NCBI GenBank assembly: GCA_965248685.1
Contig: CBDFKC010000004.1
Coordinates: 930,001-994,000 of the forward strand
Direction of reading: 5' to 3'
From: VYFG01 sp965248685
GTDB taxonomy: Bacteria > Pseudomonadota > Gammaproteobacteria > Arenicellales > Poriferihabitantaceae
Length of the DNA: 64,000 nt
Position 1 is the first letter of the stretch. Every line of letters starts with the position of its first letter. A model generated the notes under the pieces. That model saw only the letters and a program-made list of their open reading frames with translations, had not been told where the DNA came from and did no database searches. Shown in pieces: positions 26,079 through 34,420 of this stretch. Made by a program: the position numbers and the translations under genes.

Positions 26079-27405
26079 GGATTTTTTGTTGGTTTGCCGA
26101 TTCGATAAATGCAGATTGGGTAAGTGACGACTGGGCCGTTGGGTTTTTTAGAATGAGTTCGCGGTGGGGGTAGGGAATGTCGATATCATTTTCTTTAAAA
26201 GTGTCCCATACCGCCAGTAACACCTTACCGCGAATATTGGTCAAACCGTTTTGCGGATCTTCAATCCAGAAGCGTAGCAGAAAATTTAGCGAGGAATCGC
26301 CAAATTCTACCATCCAGCATACCGGTGCCCGGTTCTTTGATATTCGCTCTACCGCACTGGTTGCCTCAATTGCCAGCCTGGAAACCTCGTGGGGGTTACA
26401 GTCGTAGGACACGCCGAAGGGTACGTCCAGTCGAATCAGGGTGTCGGAAAACGACCAGTTGACTACTTGCTGGGTAATCAAGTCTTCGTTTGGTATCAGA
26501 TATTCCTTACCGTCCCGGGTGACTACCGAAACAAACCTCGCCCTGAGTTCCCGAATCCAGCCGAAGGTTTCACCAAGGGAAATGGTATCGCCGGGCTTAA
26601 TCGATTTGTCCAATAGAATGATAATGCCGGAAATAAAATTTGAAACCACTTTCTGCAACCCGAAGCCGATGCCGACTCCCACGGCGCCCGAGAAAATGGT
26701 CAATGCGGTAAGGTCGATGCCGAGACTCGAAAGCGCGATGGCCAGGGCGATAATATATAGGGTGATTTTTATTATCTTGCCGATTAATACCTTGAGCGAT
26801 GGCGTCAGGTCGTCGATGCTGCCGACCTGTCGGTCGAGGAATTTCCCCAGTGAACTGGCAATCCAAAGCAGACCGATAATCAGGACCAGTCCTTCAAATA
26901 GTTTCAGTAACGAAATCCTGACATCGCCTACGTTGTATGCCAATGAGTCCATGGCGTCCCGTACCGGTTCAATCAGCCCCAACATGACCAGGGCCACAAC
27001 GCTCCAGCCGAAAACGGCTACGGTGCGAGACAAAGAACGGTTGCGGATGACTTTCGATACCACCGCAATTACGATCCAGGCCATGGCGAGCCGTGCCCCT
27101 ATGCCAATAAAATAACTGCGACTGGGCCAGGTGAGATGTTGCATTACACCGAAGACAACGCACAATAAAAGAAAAAACAGAACCCAATGGGTATTTCGCA
27201 GCAATGCCACCAGGACTCGCAATAATCCAGGCTTACCTTTAACAGTGCGCACCTTGGTTTCGAACCAGGGTTCTGCTTTCTTCGCTGCCAGGCGCGCCGT
27301 GATAAAGCAGGCCACAACGATTCCAAGTTGGTATATGGTCCATGGCTGGTAAAATTGGGTCCATAAACCCAGTAACCAACTTTGCAGAGAGTCGAAACTA
27401 TTCAG
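26071..27405 (-). CDS. MscS-family mechanosensitive ion channel, probable CTG start
   Basis: Mechanosensitive channel of the inner membrane that releases solutes on hypo-osmotic shock. With the proposed start it has 444 residues: several N-terminal membrane segments, the pore-lining helix region near 205-235 (TIFSGAVGVGIGFGLQKVVS followed by NFISGIIILLDKSIKPGD), then a cytoplasmic beta domain and C-terminal cap (DIPYPHREL). The shortest frame begins at a GTG at 27315 in the middle of a hydrophobic segment with no ribosome site. Upstream in the same frame a perfect AAGGAGGT stands six bases before a CTG at 27405, with no ATG, GTG or TTG between, so CTG initiation is proposed. It overlaps the following gene. 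Confidence 0.85.
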   Translation of the reverse strand: MNSFDSLQSWLLGLWTQFYQPWTIYQLGIVVACFITARLAAKKAEPWFETKVRTVKGKPGLLRVLVALLRNTHWVLFFLLLCVVFGVMQHLTWPSRSYFIGIGARLAMAWIVIAVVSKVIRNRSLSRTVAVFGWSVVALVMLGLIEPVRDAMDSLAYNVGDVRISLLKLFEGLVLIIGLLWIASSLGKFLDRQVGSIDDLTPSLKVLIGKIIKITLYIIALAIALSSLGIDLTALTIFSGAVGVGIGFGLQKVVSNFISGIIILLDKSIKPGDTISLGETFGWIRELRARFVSVVTRDGKEYLIPNEDLITQQVVNWSFSDTLIRLDVPFGVSYDCNPHEVSRLAIEATSAVERISKNRAPVCWMVEFGDSSLNFLLRFWIEDPQNGLTNIRGKVLLAVWDTFKENDIDIPYPHRELILKNPTAQSSLTQSAFIESANQQKIHD

Positions 27406-27472
27406 TGGATACCTCCTTGAGATCGGATGTTGTTACTTTCTGATTTGGTCTATTCTAGCAAATGAAGAAATA

Positions 27473-27856
27473 ATGTTATTCCCCGATAGAGTTTTTTTGT
27501 GGCCCATTGGGATCGGTTTGGTTCTTTTCTCATGGTCTCAAATCACAGTGGGCTACCAGGCGGTGACCGCGGAAGAGATTTTTCGAAACCGGGTTGTGGA
27601 TCGAAAGCTTAGTTGGGCAGGAGGATATAACGTAGTGTTTTCTGCAGATGGCGAGATTTCCGGCAATTTTCCAAATGGAAAAGTATCCGGACGCTGGGAA
27701 TGGCGCGATGGCCGTTTTTGTCGAGGAATTTCCGTCGGGGGTATTGCCAGGGCAGATGAGTGCCTGTTGATTGAAGTGGAGCAAAACAGGGTACGGTTCA
27801 GGCGGAGTAATGGTCATTATTTTCTTCCTTATATCATTGGGGAGAAAGAGGAATGA
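27473..27856 (+). CDS. Small exported protein, unknown function
   Basis: A 127-residue protein with an N-terminal hydrophobic signal or anchor (about 7-27, VFLWPIGIGLVLFSWSQI). The rest looks like a single beta-rich domain: GYNVVFSADGEISGNFPNGK, then GRWEWRDGRFCRG with one Cys and a second in DECLLIEVE, about 15 residues later. This arrangement resembles small exported proteins of unknown function seen in many proteobacteria, but I do not assign a family. Divergent from mscS, with 67 bp between the starts. Confidence 0.6.
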   Translation: MLFPDRVFLWPIGIGLVLFSWSQITVGYQAVTAEEIFRNRVVDRKLSWAGGYNVVFSADGEISGNFPNGKVSGRWEWRDGRFCRGISVGGIARADECLLIEVEQNRVRFRRSNGHYFLPYIIGEKEE

Positions 27857-27982
27857 CGAGTCGTTAGGACGACGATAACCTCTAACGCCATCATCCTAGG
27901 CAGCAGGATTCAGTGGAAATCTGGTCGAAGGTCGGGAGGCAATTTAGAAATGACGGAATGATGAATTAGGGAGCGAAGAAAA

Positions 27983-29458
27983 CTAACTCGCTTTTACCCG
28001 ACCGATCGCATTATTCCAGCCTTTGATCAATTTTTGACGCTGCTCAGTGTCAATGTCGCTCGTATATTGATTCGCTTTTTGCCATTGACCAGCAATATCG
28101 TCCAATGAACTATAGATTCCCTGATTGAGCCCGGCCAGATAGGCAGCGCCCAATGCGGTGGTTTCGATCACGGTAGGTTTTTCAACAATGGTGTCGACAA
28201 TGTTCGCGAGAAACTGAAGCAGCCATTGGTTGGCCACCATGCCACCGTCTACTCGAAGACGGGTCACGGGTTTGCCACTGTCTGCGCTCATGGCGTCGAT
28301 CAGTTCATGGGTCTGGTAACACACCGCCTCGAGGGCGGCGCGAACCAAATGAGCGGTACTTGTGTCTCGGGTAATGCCGAGGATTGCGCCACGGGCGTGG
28401 GGATCCCAATGGGGTGCGCCAAGTCCGGTAAATGCTGGAACCATATAGACCCCATCATTGCCATTGGTTGCCGCAATCAAACCGTCGATTTCATCGACAT
28501 GACCAATTGAATGGATACCATCCCGGAGCCATTGAATTGCAGTGCCTGCGTTAAATATCGAACCTTCCAGAGCGTAGGTAACTTTGCCATTCAAGCGGTA
28601 GCCTACGGTTGTTAGCAACTGGTTGCTCGACTGGACGGCGTCGGTACCGGTATTCATCACAACAAAACAACCGGTTCCATAGGTGCTTTTAATCATCCCG
28701 GGTTCAAAGCAAGCTTGACCAAACAATGCACCCTGCTGATCACCTACCACACCGCCAATTGGAATTGACCGGCCCAGCACTTGCGTGCTGGTGGCGCCGT
28801 ATTGATCCGAGCTATCCCGTACCTCGGGTAATAGTGCTGCTGGAATATTAAAAATTTTTAGTAGTTCCGGATCCCATGCCTGAGTATGGATGTTAAACAA
28901 CAGTGTCCGACTGGCATTGGTTGCATCAGTGGCGTGAACCTGACCATCGGTCAGGCGCCAGATTAAGAAACTGTCCACGGTACCAAAGGCAAGCTCTCCG
29001 CGCTCTGCCCGCTCCCTGGCGTCTGGAATACTGTCGAGAATCCAGCCAATCTTTGTCGCGGAAAAATAGGCATCGAGTATCAGCCCGGTTCGCTCTGAAA
29101 TCACCTCGGAAAATCCCTGTCGGGATAACAGCTCGCAATATTCGGCGGTCCGGCGATCCTGCCAGACGATGGCACGGCAAATGGGCTTTCCGGTTTGGCG
29201 ATCCCATACCAGGGTAGTTTCCCGTTGATTGGTAATCCCTACCGCGGAAATCTCGCCATGGGATTGTTCGAGGACGTCCTGGCAGGCCCTAAGGGAGGTA
29301 CGCCAAACATCTTCCGGGTCATGTTCAACCCAGCCATCTGCCGGGTAGTGCTGGGGAAATTCATATTGAGAAGAGGCAATTACCGCGCCAGATTGATCAA
29401 ATACGATTGCCCGTGAGCTGGTTGTACCCTGGTCGATGGCGAGAATATGGGTTGTCAT
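27983..29458 (-). CDS. glpK: Glycerol kinase
   Basis: Phosphorylates glycerol to sn-glycerol 3-phosphate. At 491 residues it is close to E. coli GlpK (about 502) and carries the FGGY-kinase signatures: phosphate loop DQGTTSSRAIVFD at the N-terminus, GITNQRETTLVWDR, YFSATKIGWIL, the YGTGCFVVMNTG block and GGMVANQWLLQFLANI with the adenosine-binding region. It is transcribed divergently from the glycerol ABC transporter operon, with a 186-bp spacer that holds a candidate operator. Glycerol brought in by the transporter is trapped by this enzyme and then oxidised by GlpD. No glpF facilitator is present. Confidence 0.97.
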   Translation of the reverse strand: MTTHILAIDQGTTSSRAIVFDQSGAVIASSQYEFPQHYPADGWVEHDPEDVWRTSLRACQDVLEQSHGEISAVGITNQRETTLVWDRQTGKPICRAIVWQDRRTAEYCELLSRQGFSEVISERTGLILDAYFSATKIGWILDSIPDARERAERGELAFGTVDSFLIWRLTDGQVHATDATNASRTLLFNIHTQAWDPELLKIFNIPAALLPEVRDSSDQYGATSTQVLGRSIPIGGVVGDQQGALFGQACFEPGMIKSTYGTGCFVVMNTGTDAVQSSNQLLTTVGYRLNGKVTYALEGSIFNAGTAIQWLRDGIHSIGHVDEIDGLIAATNGNDGVYMVPAFTGLGAPHWDPHARGAILGITRDTSTAHLVRAALEAVCYQTHELIDAMSADSGKPVTRLRVDGGMVANQWLLQFLANIVDTIVEKPTVIETTALGAAYLAGLNQGIYSSLDDIAGQWQKANQYTSDIDTEQRQKLIKGWNNAIGRVKAS

Positions 29459-29509
29459 TGCGTCGGTCTAGCTAAATTGTGCACATGGCGAATTATAAAC
29501 GAAAGAAAT

Positions 29510-29534
29510 TGTTCATTTTATTTTCATATGAACA
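29510..29534. promoter_or_regulatory. Candidate GlpR operator between glpK and glpV
   Basis: TGTTCAT (29510-29516) and ATGAACA (29528-29534) form an inverted repeat with an 11-bp centre, which itself overlaps the perfect palindrome TTCATATGAA (29523-29532). It lies 52-76 bp upstream of glpK and 110-135 bp upstream of glpV. Position and dyad symmetry make it a plausible site for the DeoR-type regulator encoded in the operon; this is inference. Confidence 0.45.
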
Positions 29535-29644
29535 TTTTTTAATTTGCGGACTCTTAAAATACTGTGATAGCCTCTTCGGGTTGTCTAAGAAATTCTGGCT
29601 AACAACGGTCAGCTACTAATACACCATCAAGAGGAGACGTAATT

Positions 29645-31372
29645 ATGAAATTGAATTTCGCTGTCGCGGCTACTATAGCGACAATTGTGGTCCAGACTCC
29701 AGCCATGGCAGGTATGGCGGAAGCAGAGAAATGGATAAATGATGAATTCCAGCCTTCGACGTTGAGTAAAGAAGATCAGATGAAGGAAATGGATTGGTTT
29801 ATTAAAGCGGCAGCGCCGTTTAAGGGTATGGAAATAAATGTGTTGTCAGAGACCATTCCTACCCACGAATACGAGTCCAAGGTACTAACCAAGGCATTCG
29901 AGGAAATTACCGGTATCAAAGTTAATCACCAGCTTCTGGGTGAAGGTGAAGTGGTCCAGGCGGTACAAACCCAGATGCAGACCGGGCGTAATCTATACGA
30001 TGCCTACATCAATGATTCGGATTTAATTGGGACCCATTCACGCCTGCAACTGGCGGTGAATTTGACTGATTGGATGGCGGGAGAAGGTTCCGATGTCACC
30101 AACCCGATGCTGGACCTAGACGATTTTATGGGATTGTCTTTTACTACCGGTCCAGACGGCGACGTCTACCAGATTCCGGACCAGCAATTTGCCAATCTTT
30201 ACTGGTTTCGCCAGGACTGGTTTCAACGCCCCGACCTCCAGGCCAAATTTAAAGAAATCTATAGCTATGATCTCGGGGTGCCGGTTAACTGGTCGGCTTA
30301 CGAAGATATCGCTGAATTTTTCTCAGTCCATGTCAAGGAGATCGATGGCGTCCGGATATACGGTCATATGGATTACGGCAAACGCGCACCGGACCTGGGT
30401 TGGCGTATGACCGACGCTTGGTTATCCATGGCGGGCGCCGGTAGTAAGGGATTGCCCAATGGCATTCCAGTTGACGAATGGGGTATTCGCATGGAACCGG
30501 GTTCCTGCAATCCAGTGGGAGCTAGTGTGTCCCGAGGCGGCGCGGCCAATGGACCGGCAGCAGTCTATGCAATCCGCAAGTGGGACGAATGGCTGCGCAA
30601 ATACGCACCTCCCGGTGCTGCCAGTTATGACTTTTACCAATCCCTGCCGGCACTGTCACAGGGAAATGTAGCCCAGCAGATCTTTTGGTATACCGCGTTT
30701 ACCGCTTCTATGGTGGCGCCGAAAAGTGATGGCAATAATACTGTGGATGATGCGGGCAAGCCGCTTTGGAGAATGGCCCCATCCCCCCATGGACCCTATT
30801 GGGAAGATGGACAGAAGCTGGGATATCAGGATGCAGGTTCCTGGACTCTGTTCAAGTCAACCCCGGTTGATCGGCGCAAGGCGGCGTGGTTATTTGCCCA
30901 GTTTGCGGTGGCGAAAACGGTTTCCCTCAAGAAAACCCACGTTGGCCTGACTCCGATCCGGGATAGCGATATTCGCCACGAATCATTCACCGAAAGAGCG
31001 CCAAATCTGGGTGGTCTGGTGGAGTTTTATCGATCCCCTGACCGGGTTCGTTGGTCACCAACCGGTGTAAATGTTCCTGATTATCCAAAGCTTGCACAGA
31101 TATGGTGGCAACAAATTGGCGACGTTAACTCGGGTGCGTTTACCCCACAGCAAGCAATGGATCGTTTGGCCGAGGAGATGGACACGGTAATGGGTCGGAT
31201 GCAGGGTGCAGACGAAGCGGCCCAGATATATGGTGGTTGCGGACCACGACTGAATGAGCCGAAAGACCCGCAGTTCTGGCTCGATCAACCGGGATCACCA
31301 AAGCCAAAGGTCAATGAAAAACCCCAGGGTGAGACCATCGCCTATGAGGATTTGATTAAGAGTTGGCAGTAA
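29645..31372 (+). CDS. glpV: Glycerol ABC transporter substrate-binding protein
   Basis: A 575-residue periplasmic binding protein of the CUT1-like glycerol importer described in Rhizobium (GlpSTPQUV). The signal peptide is about 1-22 (MKLNFAVAATIATIVVQT, ending AMAG). It is longer than ordinary sugar-binding proteins (about 420), which is typical for this glycerol family. Recognisable segments include EITGIKVNHQLLGEGEVVQ near 88 and YGTF-poor, Trp-rich ligand regions such as DQQFANLYWFRQDWF. A good AGGAG ribosome site precedes ATG. It heads the operon, and a stem-loop separates it from glpR, which may let the binding protein be made in excess. Confidence 0.93.
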   Translation: MKLNFAVAATIATIVVQTPAMAGMAEAEKWINDEFQPSTLSKEDQMKEMDWFIKAAAPFKGMEINVLSETIPTHEYESKVLTKAFEEITGIKVNHQLLGEGEVVQAVQTQMQTGRNLYDAYINDSDLIGTHSRLQLAVNLTDWMAGEGSDVTNPMLDLDDFMGLSFTTGPDGDVYQIPDQQFANLYWFRQDWFQRPDLQAKFKEIYSYDLGVPVNWSAYEDIAEFFSVHVKEIDGVRIYGHMDYGKRAPDLGWRMTDAWLSMAGAGSKGLPNGIPVDEWGIRMEPGSCNPVGASVSRGGAANGPAAVYAIRKWDEWLRKYAPPGAASYDFYQSLPALSQGNVAQQIFWYTAFTASMVAPKSDGNNTVDDAGKPLWRMAPSPHGPYWEDGQKLGYQDAGSWTLFKSTPVDRRKAAWLFAQFAVAKTVSLKKTHVGLTPIRDSDIRHESFTERAPNLGGLVEFYRSPDRVRWSPTGVNVPDYPKLAQIWWQQIGDVNSGAFTPQQAMDRLAEEMDTVMGRMQGADEAAQIYGGCGPRLNEPKDPQFWLDQPGSPKPKVNEKPQGETIAYEDLIKSWQ

Positions 31373-31398
31373 ACCCAGTCAATTCCTGAGACCTTCAA

Positions 31399-31428
31399 GT
31401 GCAGACTGCCGCTAATGGCAGTCTGCAC
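31399..31428 (+). repeat. 12-bp stem-loop between glpV and glpR
   Basis: GTGCAGACTGCC and its exact complement flank a 6-nt loop, 27 bp after the glpV stop. There is no U-run, so it is unlikely to end transcription completely. Such hairpins downstream of binding-protein genes often protect the upstream mRNA from 3' decay and set the high binding-protein to permease ratio. Confidence 0.65.
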
Positions 31429-31454
31429 AGATTGAGAACAGTCATATTGGCTTA

Positions 31455-32267
31455 ATGAACAATCCGGTCACCGACACGCGAATCAGCAAACGCCAGCAGG
31501 CATTGCTCGCCCACATTCGGACCGAGGGTACCGGCCAGGTGGATTCTCTGGCAAGCTTTTTTGAAGTAACGCCGCAAACCATTCGGCGAGACTTGAATAT
31601 ATTGTGTCACTTGAGATTGTTGTTACGGGTGCATGGCGGCGCGGTAGCACCCGGCGGCACCGCTGAATCTGAGCGCCTGGTGAATTTTGATTATGGCACT
31701 CGTAGGATGCTTGGTTATGAAGCCAAGGAAGTCATTGGCAAGCGCACAGCAAAAATAATTCCAAATGATGCGTCACTATTTATCAATATCGGCACCACCA
31801 CCGAGTCTGTGGCAAAACATTTGATCGAACATTTGGGGCTGTTTGCCATCACCAACAATATAAATATTGCCAACACCCTGCGACGTTCGTATGCCATCAA
31901 AGTCATGACTGCCGGTGGATTGGTCCGGCACGAAGATGGCGGAATTGTTGGGGATGCCACGGAAGATTTTGTCAATCAGTTTAAAGTGGACTTTGCCGTT
32001 ATTGGCTGCTCTGCGGTGGAACAGGATGGCACCATTCTCGACTACGATATTCGAGAGGTTCGGGTTACCCAGGCGATTATAAAAAATGCCCGGTCAGTCA
32101 TACTGGTTACCGATGCCTCTAAATTTCAGCGCAAGGCACCGGTCCGCTTGGGAAACGTCAGTCAACTTGATTATGTTGTCACTGATCTTCAACCACCCGG
32201 CGAATTTTCCAAAATTTGTGGAGAAAACAGAGTTAACTTAATTGTGGCAGACCAGAGAGGAAATTGA
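31455..32267 (+). CDS. glpR: DeoR-family transcriptional regulator, GlpR-like
   Basis: A 270-residue DeoR-type repressor. The N-terminal winged helix-turn-helix (about 13-62; QVDSLASFFEVTPQTIRRDL, then LLRVHGGAV) is the classic DeoR signature, and the C-terminal DeoRC sensor domain has the phosphosugar-isomerase-like block INIGTTTESVAKHL and IGCSAVEQDGTILDYD. In the context of glycerol genes the effector is most likely glycerol 3-phosphate, as for GlpR. The stop codon lies 4 bp before the GTG of glpS. Confidence 0.92.
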   Translation: MNNPVTDTRISKRQQALLAHIRTEGTGQVDSLASFFEVTPQTIRRDLNILCHLRLLLRVHGGAVAPGGTAESERLVNFDYGTRRMLGYEAKEVIGKRTAKIIPNDASLFINIGTTTESVAKHLIEHLGLFAITNNINIANTLRRSYAIKVMTAGGLVRHEDGGIVGDATEDFVNQFKVDFAVIGCSAVEQDGTILDYDIREVRVTQAIIKNARSVILVTDASKFQRKAPVRLGNVSQLDYVVTDLQPPGEFSKICGENRVNLIVADQRGN

Positions 32268-32271
32268 TCCG

Positions 32272-33348
32272 GTGGCCATTGAATTACGTGATGTGGTTAA
32301 AACTGTTGATGCCGAGACCCATATATACCCAACCAATCTGAGCCTCAAGCCAGGAGGATTTAATATCCTCCTGGGCACCACGCTAAGCGGCAAAACCACG
32401 TTACTTCGCTTGATGGCAGGACTAGAGGTACCCAGTTCCGGCGAGATTTGGTTTCAGGGAGAGAACGTGACCCGGATACCAGTGCAAAAACGCAGCGTAT
32501 CCATGGTCTACCAGCAGTTTATCAACTATCCAAATTTCAATGTATTCGACAATATCGCGTCGCCGCTTAGGGTCGCGGGAATCCCAGCGAAACAGGTTCG
32601 CCAGCGGGTGCATGATATTGCCGGGCTACTGAAGCTCGAGAGTTTTCTAAAGAAATACCCGGCGGAACTATCCGGGGGTCAGCAGCAACGAATTGCGATC
32701 GCCCGAGCTCTGGTCAAGAACTCCAAACTGGTGTTGCTCGACGAACCCCTGGCAAACCTCGACTATAAATTACGCGAGGAACTCCGGGATGAAATGCCTA
32801 AACTGTTCGCAGATAGCGGCGCTACCGTGGTGTATTCGACCACCGAACCCCTCGAAGCCCTAATGTTGGGGGGGCATACCGCTACTTTGCATCAGGGAAA
32901 GGTTACCCAATATCAATCGACTATTGAAGGCTACCGGCTGCCGGATAATCTGGATAGCGCCAGGGTTTTTTCCGATCCGCCCATAAACACCGCAGAGATT
33001 CAGAAAAAGCAAGGTCGGTTTTTTCTGAATGATGAGATTCATTGGGCAGTACCAAAGGGCTATAGCGCGATCCCGGACCGTTCCTATACCGTTGCATTTC
33101 GTCCCCATCATCTGACTCTACGCCAGCAACTCGACAATTCCATTGAAGTTGCTGCCCGGGTCAAGATTGCTGAATTAAGTGGCTCCGATAGCGTAATTCA
33201 TATCGATGTAGATGGTAATAGTTGGGTAACGGAAACCCATGGTATTCATCCGTTTGAAAGCGGAGAAAAAACCCCGGTTTTTTTGGCAATTGATCGCTGC
33301 TATTACTTTGATCAGGATCAACAGCTGCTGCGGCCCAGTCATGGCTAA
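32272..33348 (+). CDS. glpS: Glycerol ABC transporter ATP-binding protein GlpS (degenerate H-loop)
   Basis: A 358-residue ABC ATPase with a C-terminal TOBE-like domain. From the GTG at 32272 (preceded by AGAGAGGA): Walker A GTTLSGKT (35-42), Q-loop (Gln81/82), intact signature LSGGQQQR (133-140), Walker B LVLLDE (153-158). The switch histidine is replaced: VVYSTTEPLEAL has Thr191 where family members have His (VTHDQ). The missing histidine complements the defect in GlpT, see findings. An alternative GTG at 32242 would add ten residues and overlap glpR. It overlaps glpT by 8 bp. Confidence 0.92.
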   Translation: MAIELRDVVKTVDAETHIYPTNLSLKPGGFNILLGTTLSGKTTLLRLMAGLEVPSSGEIWFQGENVTRIPVQKRSVSMVYQQFINYPNFNVFDNIASPLRVAGIPAKQVRQRVHDIAGLLKLESFLKKYPAELSGGQQQRIAIARALVKNSKLVLLDEPLANLDYKLREELRDEMPKLFADSGATVVYSTTEPLEALMLGGHTATLHQGKVTQYQSTIEGYRLPDNLDSARVFSDPPINTAEIQKKQGRFFLNDEIHWAVPKGYSAIPDRSYTVAFRPHHLTLRQQLDNSIEVAARVKIAELSGSDSVIHIDVDGNSWVTETHGIHPFESGEKTPVFLAIDRCYYFDQDQQLLRPSHG

Positions 33349-34420
33349 AATCGAACTTGAATCAATTCGCCACCGCTATCCTTCGGCGCGAGGAGATCAG
33401 GAGCCGTGGGCCCTTGAAGCGGTTTCCCAGGTTTGGGAGGACGGTAGCGCATACGCACTACTCGGTCCATCGGGCTGCGGCAAAACCACCCTGTTAAATA
33501 TTATTTCCGGTCTGTTAACTCCTTCTGAAGGCCGGGTTTTGTTTGACGATGAAGATATGACCCGGGTCGCGACCACAGCGCGCCAGATCGCCCAGGTGTT
33601 TCAGTTTCCGGTGGTCTACGACACCATGACAGTGTATGACAACCTGGCGTTTCCATTACGCAATCGGGGGGTTGCGGCGGCCGCTATCAAACCTCGAGTC
33701 GAACAAATTGCTGCCATGCTCGATCTCAGTGAAAGCCTGCATAAACGTGCTGCAGGATTAACCGCAGACGGAAAGCAAAAAATATCATTGGGCCGGGGAT
33801 TAGTCCGCGCTGACGTCAATGTGATTATGTTCGATGAACCACTGACAGTTATTGATCCCCATCTCAAGTGGCAGTTACGGACTAAACTGAAACAACTACA
33901 TAAACAGGTTGGAACCACCATGATCTACGTGACTCATGATCAAACCGAGGCTTTGACATTTGCCGATAAAGTCGTGGTGATGTATGAGGGCAGAGTGGTT
34001 CAGGTGGGCACACCCGTAGAGTTGTTCGAACAACCACGACATACCTTCGTCGGACATTTTATCGGATCGCCGGGAATGAATTTATTGCCCTGCGAAAATA
34101 TTGACGGCCAGGCGACTGTGCTAGGTAACGCTATCGGCATAGCGGAAACCAGCTCTACTCACGGAGAATTATTTCAGCTTGGCGTCCGTCCGGAGTTTGT
34201 GCACTTCGATCTGTCTGGGTTTCCGGTCAGAATTAATCGGGTTGATGATCTTGGCCGTTACCAGGTTGCCGAGGTGGAATTATCCGGCCATACCATCAAA
34301 ATGATTGTTGACGAAGACCAATCGATTCCATCCGACAATCCCCGCATCGGATTTGATACCGACCGAACCTGGTTGTACCGGGATGGATGGAAGGTTGATT
34401 CCATGGTGATTGCCCAGTGA
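33341..34420 (+). CDS. glpT: Glycerol ABC transporter ATP-binding protein GlpT (degenerate signature)
   Basis: A 359-residue ABC ATPase, partner of GlpS. Walker A GPSGCGKT (42-49), Walker B VIMFDE (161-166) and the switch His199 (YVTHDQTEAL) are intact. The LSGGQ signature is replaced by LTADGKQ (140-146), continuing KISLGRGLVRA. The C-terminal part is a TOBE-type regulatory domain. Despite the shared symbol it is unrelated to the glycerol-3-phosphate antiporter GlpT. The ATG at 33341 overlaps the end of glpS; an upstream frame to 33239 lies within glpS and has no support. Its stop overlaps the glpP start by 4 bp. Confidence 0.92.
   Translation: MAKIELESIRHRYPSARGDQEPWALEAVSQVWEDGSAYALLGPSGCGKTTLLNIISGLLTPSEGRVLFDDEDMTRVATTARQIAQVFQFPVVYDTMTVYDNLAFPLRNRGVAAAAIKPRVEQIAAMLDLSESLHKRAAGLTADGKQKISLGRGLVRADVNVIMFDEPLTVIDPHLKWQLRTKLKQLHKQVGTTMIYVTHDQTEALTFADKVVVMYEGRVVQVGTPVELFEQPRHTFVGHFIGSPGMNLLPCENIDGQATVLGNAIGIAETSSTHGELFQLGVRPEFVHFDLSGFPVRINRVDDLGRYQVAEVELSGHTIKMIVDEDQSIPSDNPRIGFDTDRTWLYRDGWKVDSMVIAQ

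Noticed and set aside
32422..32613. Antisense frame inside glpS that encodes RWDSRDPKRR, the same ten residues as the barrel protein gene at about 4180-4210
   Set aside because: The two DNA stretches use mostly different codons and lie on opposite sides of unrelated genes; the frame is wholly inside glpS and has no ribosome site, so the match is taken as coincidence.
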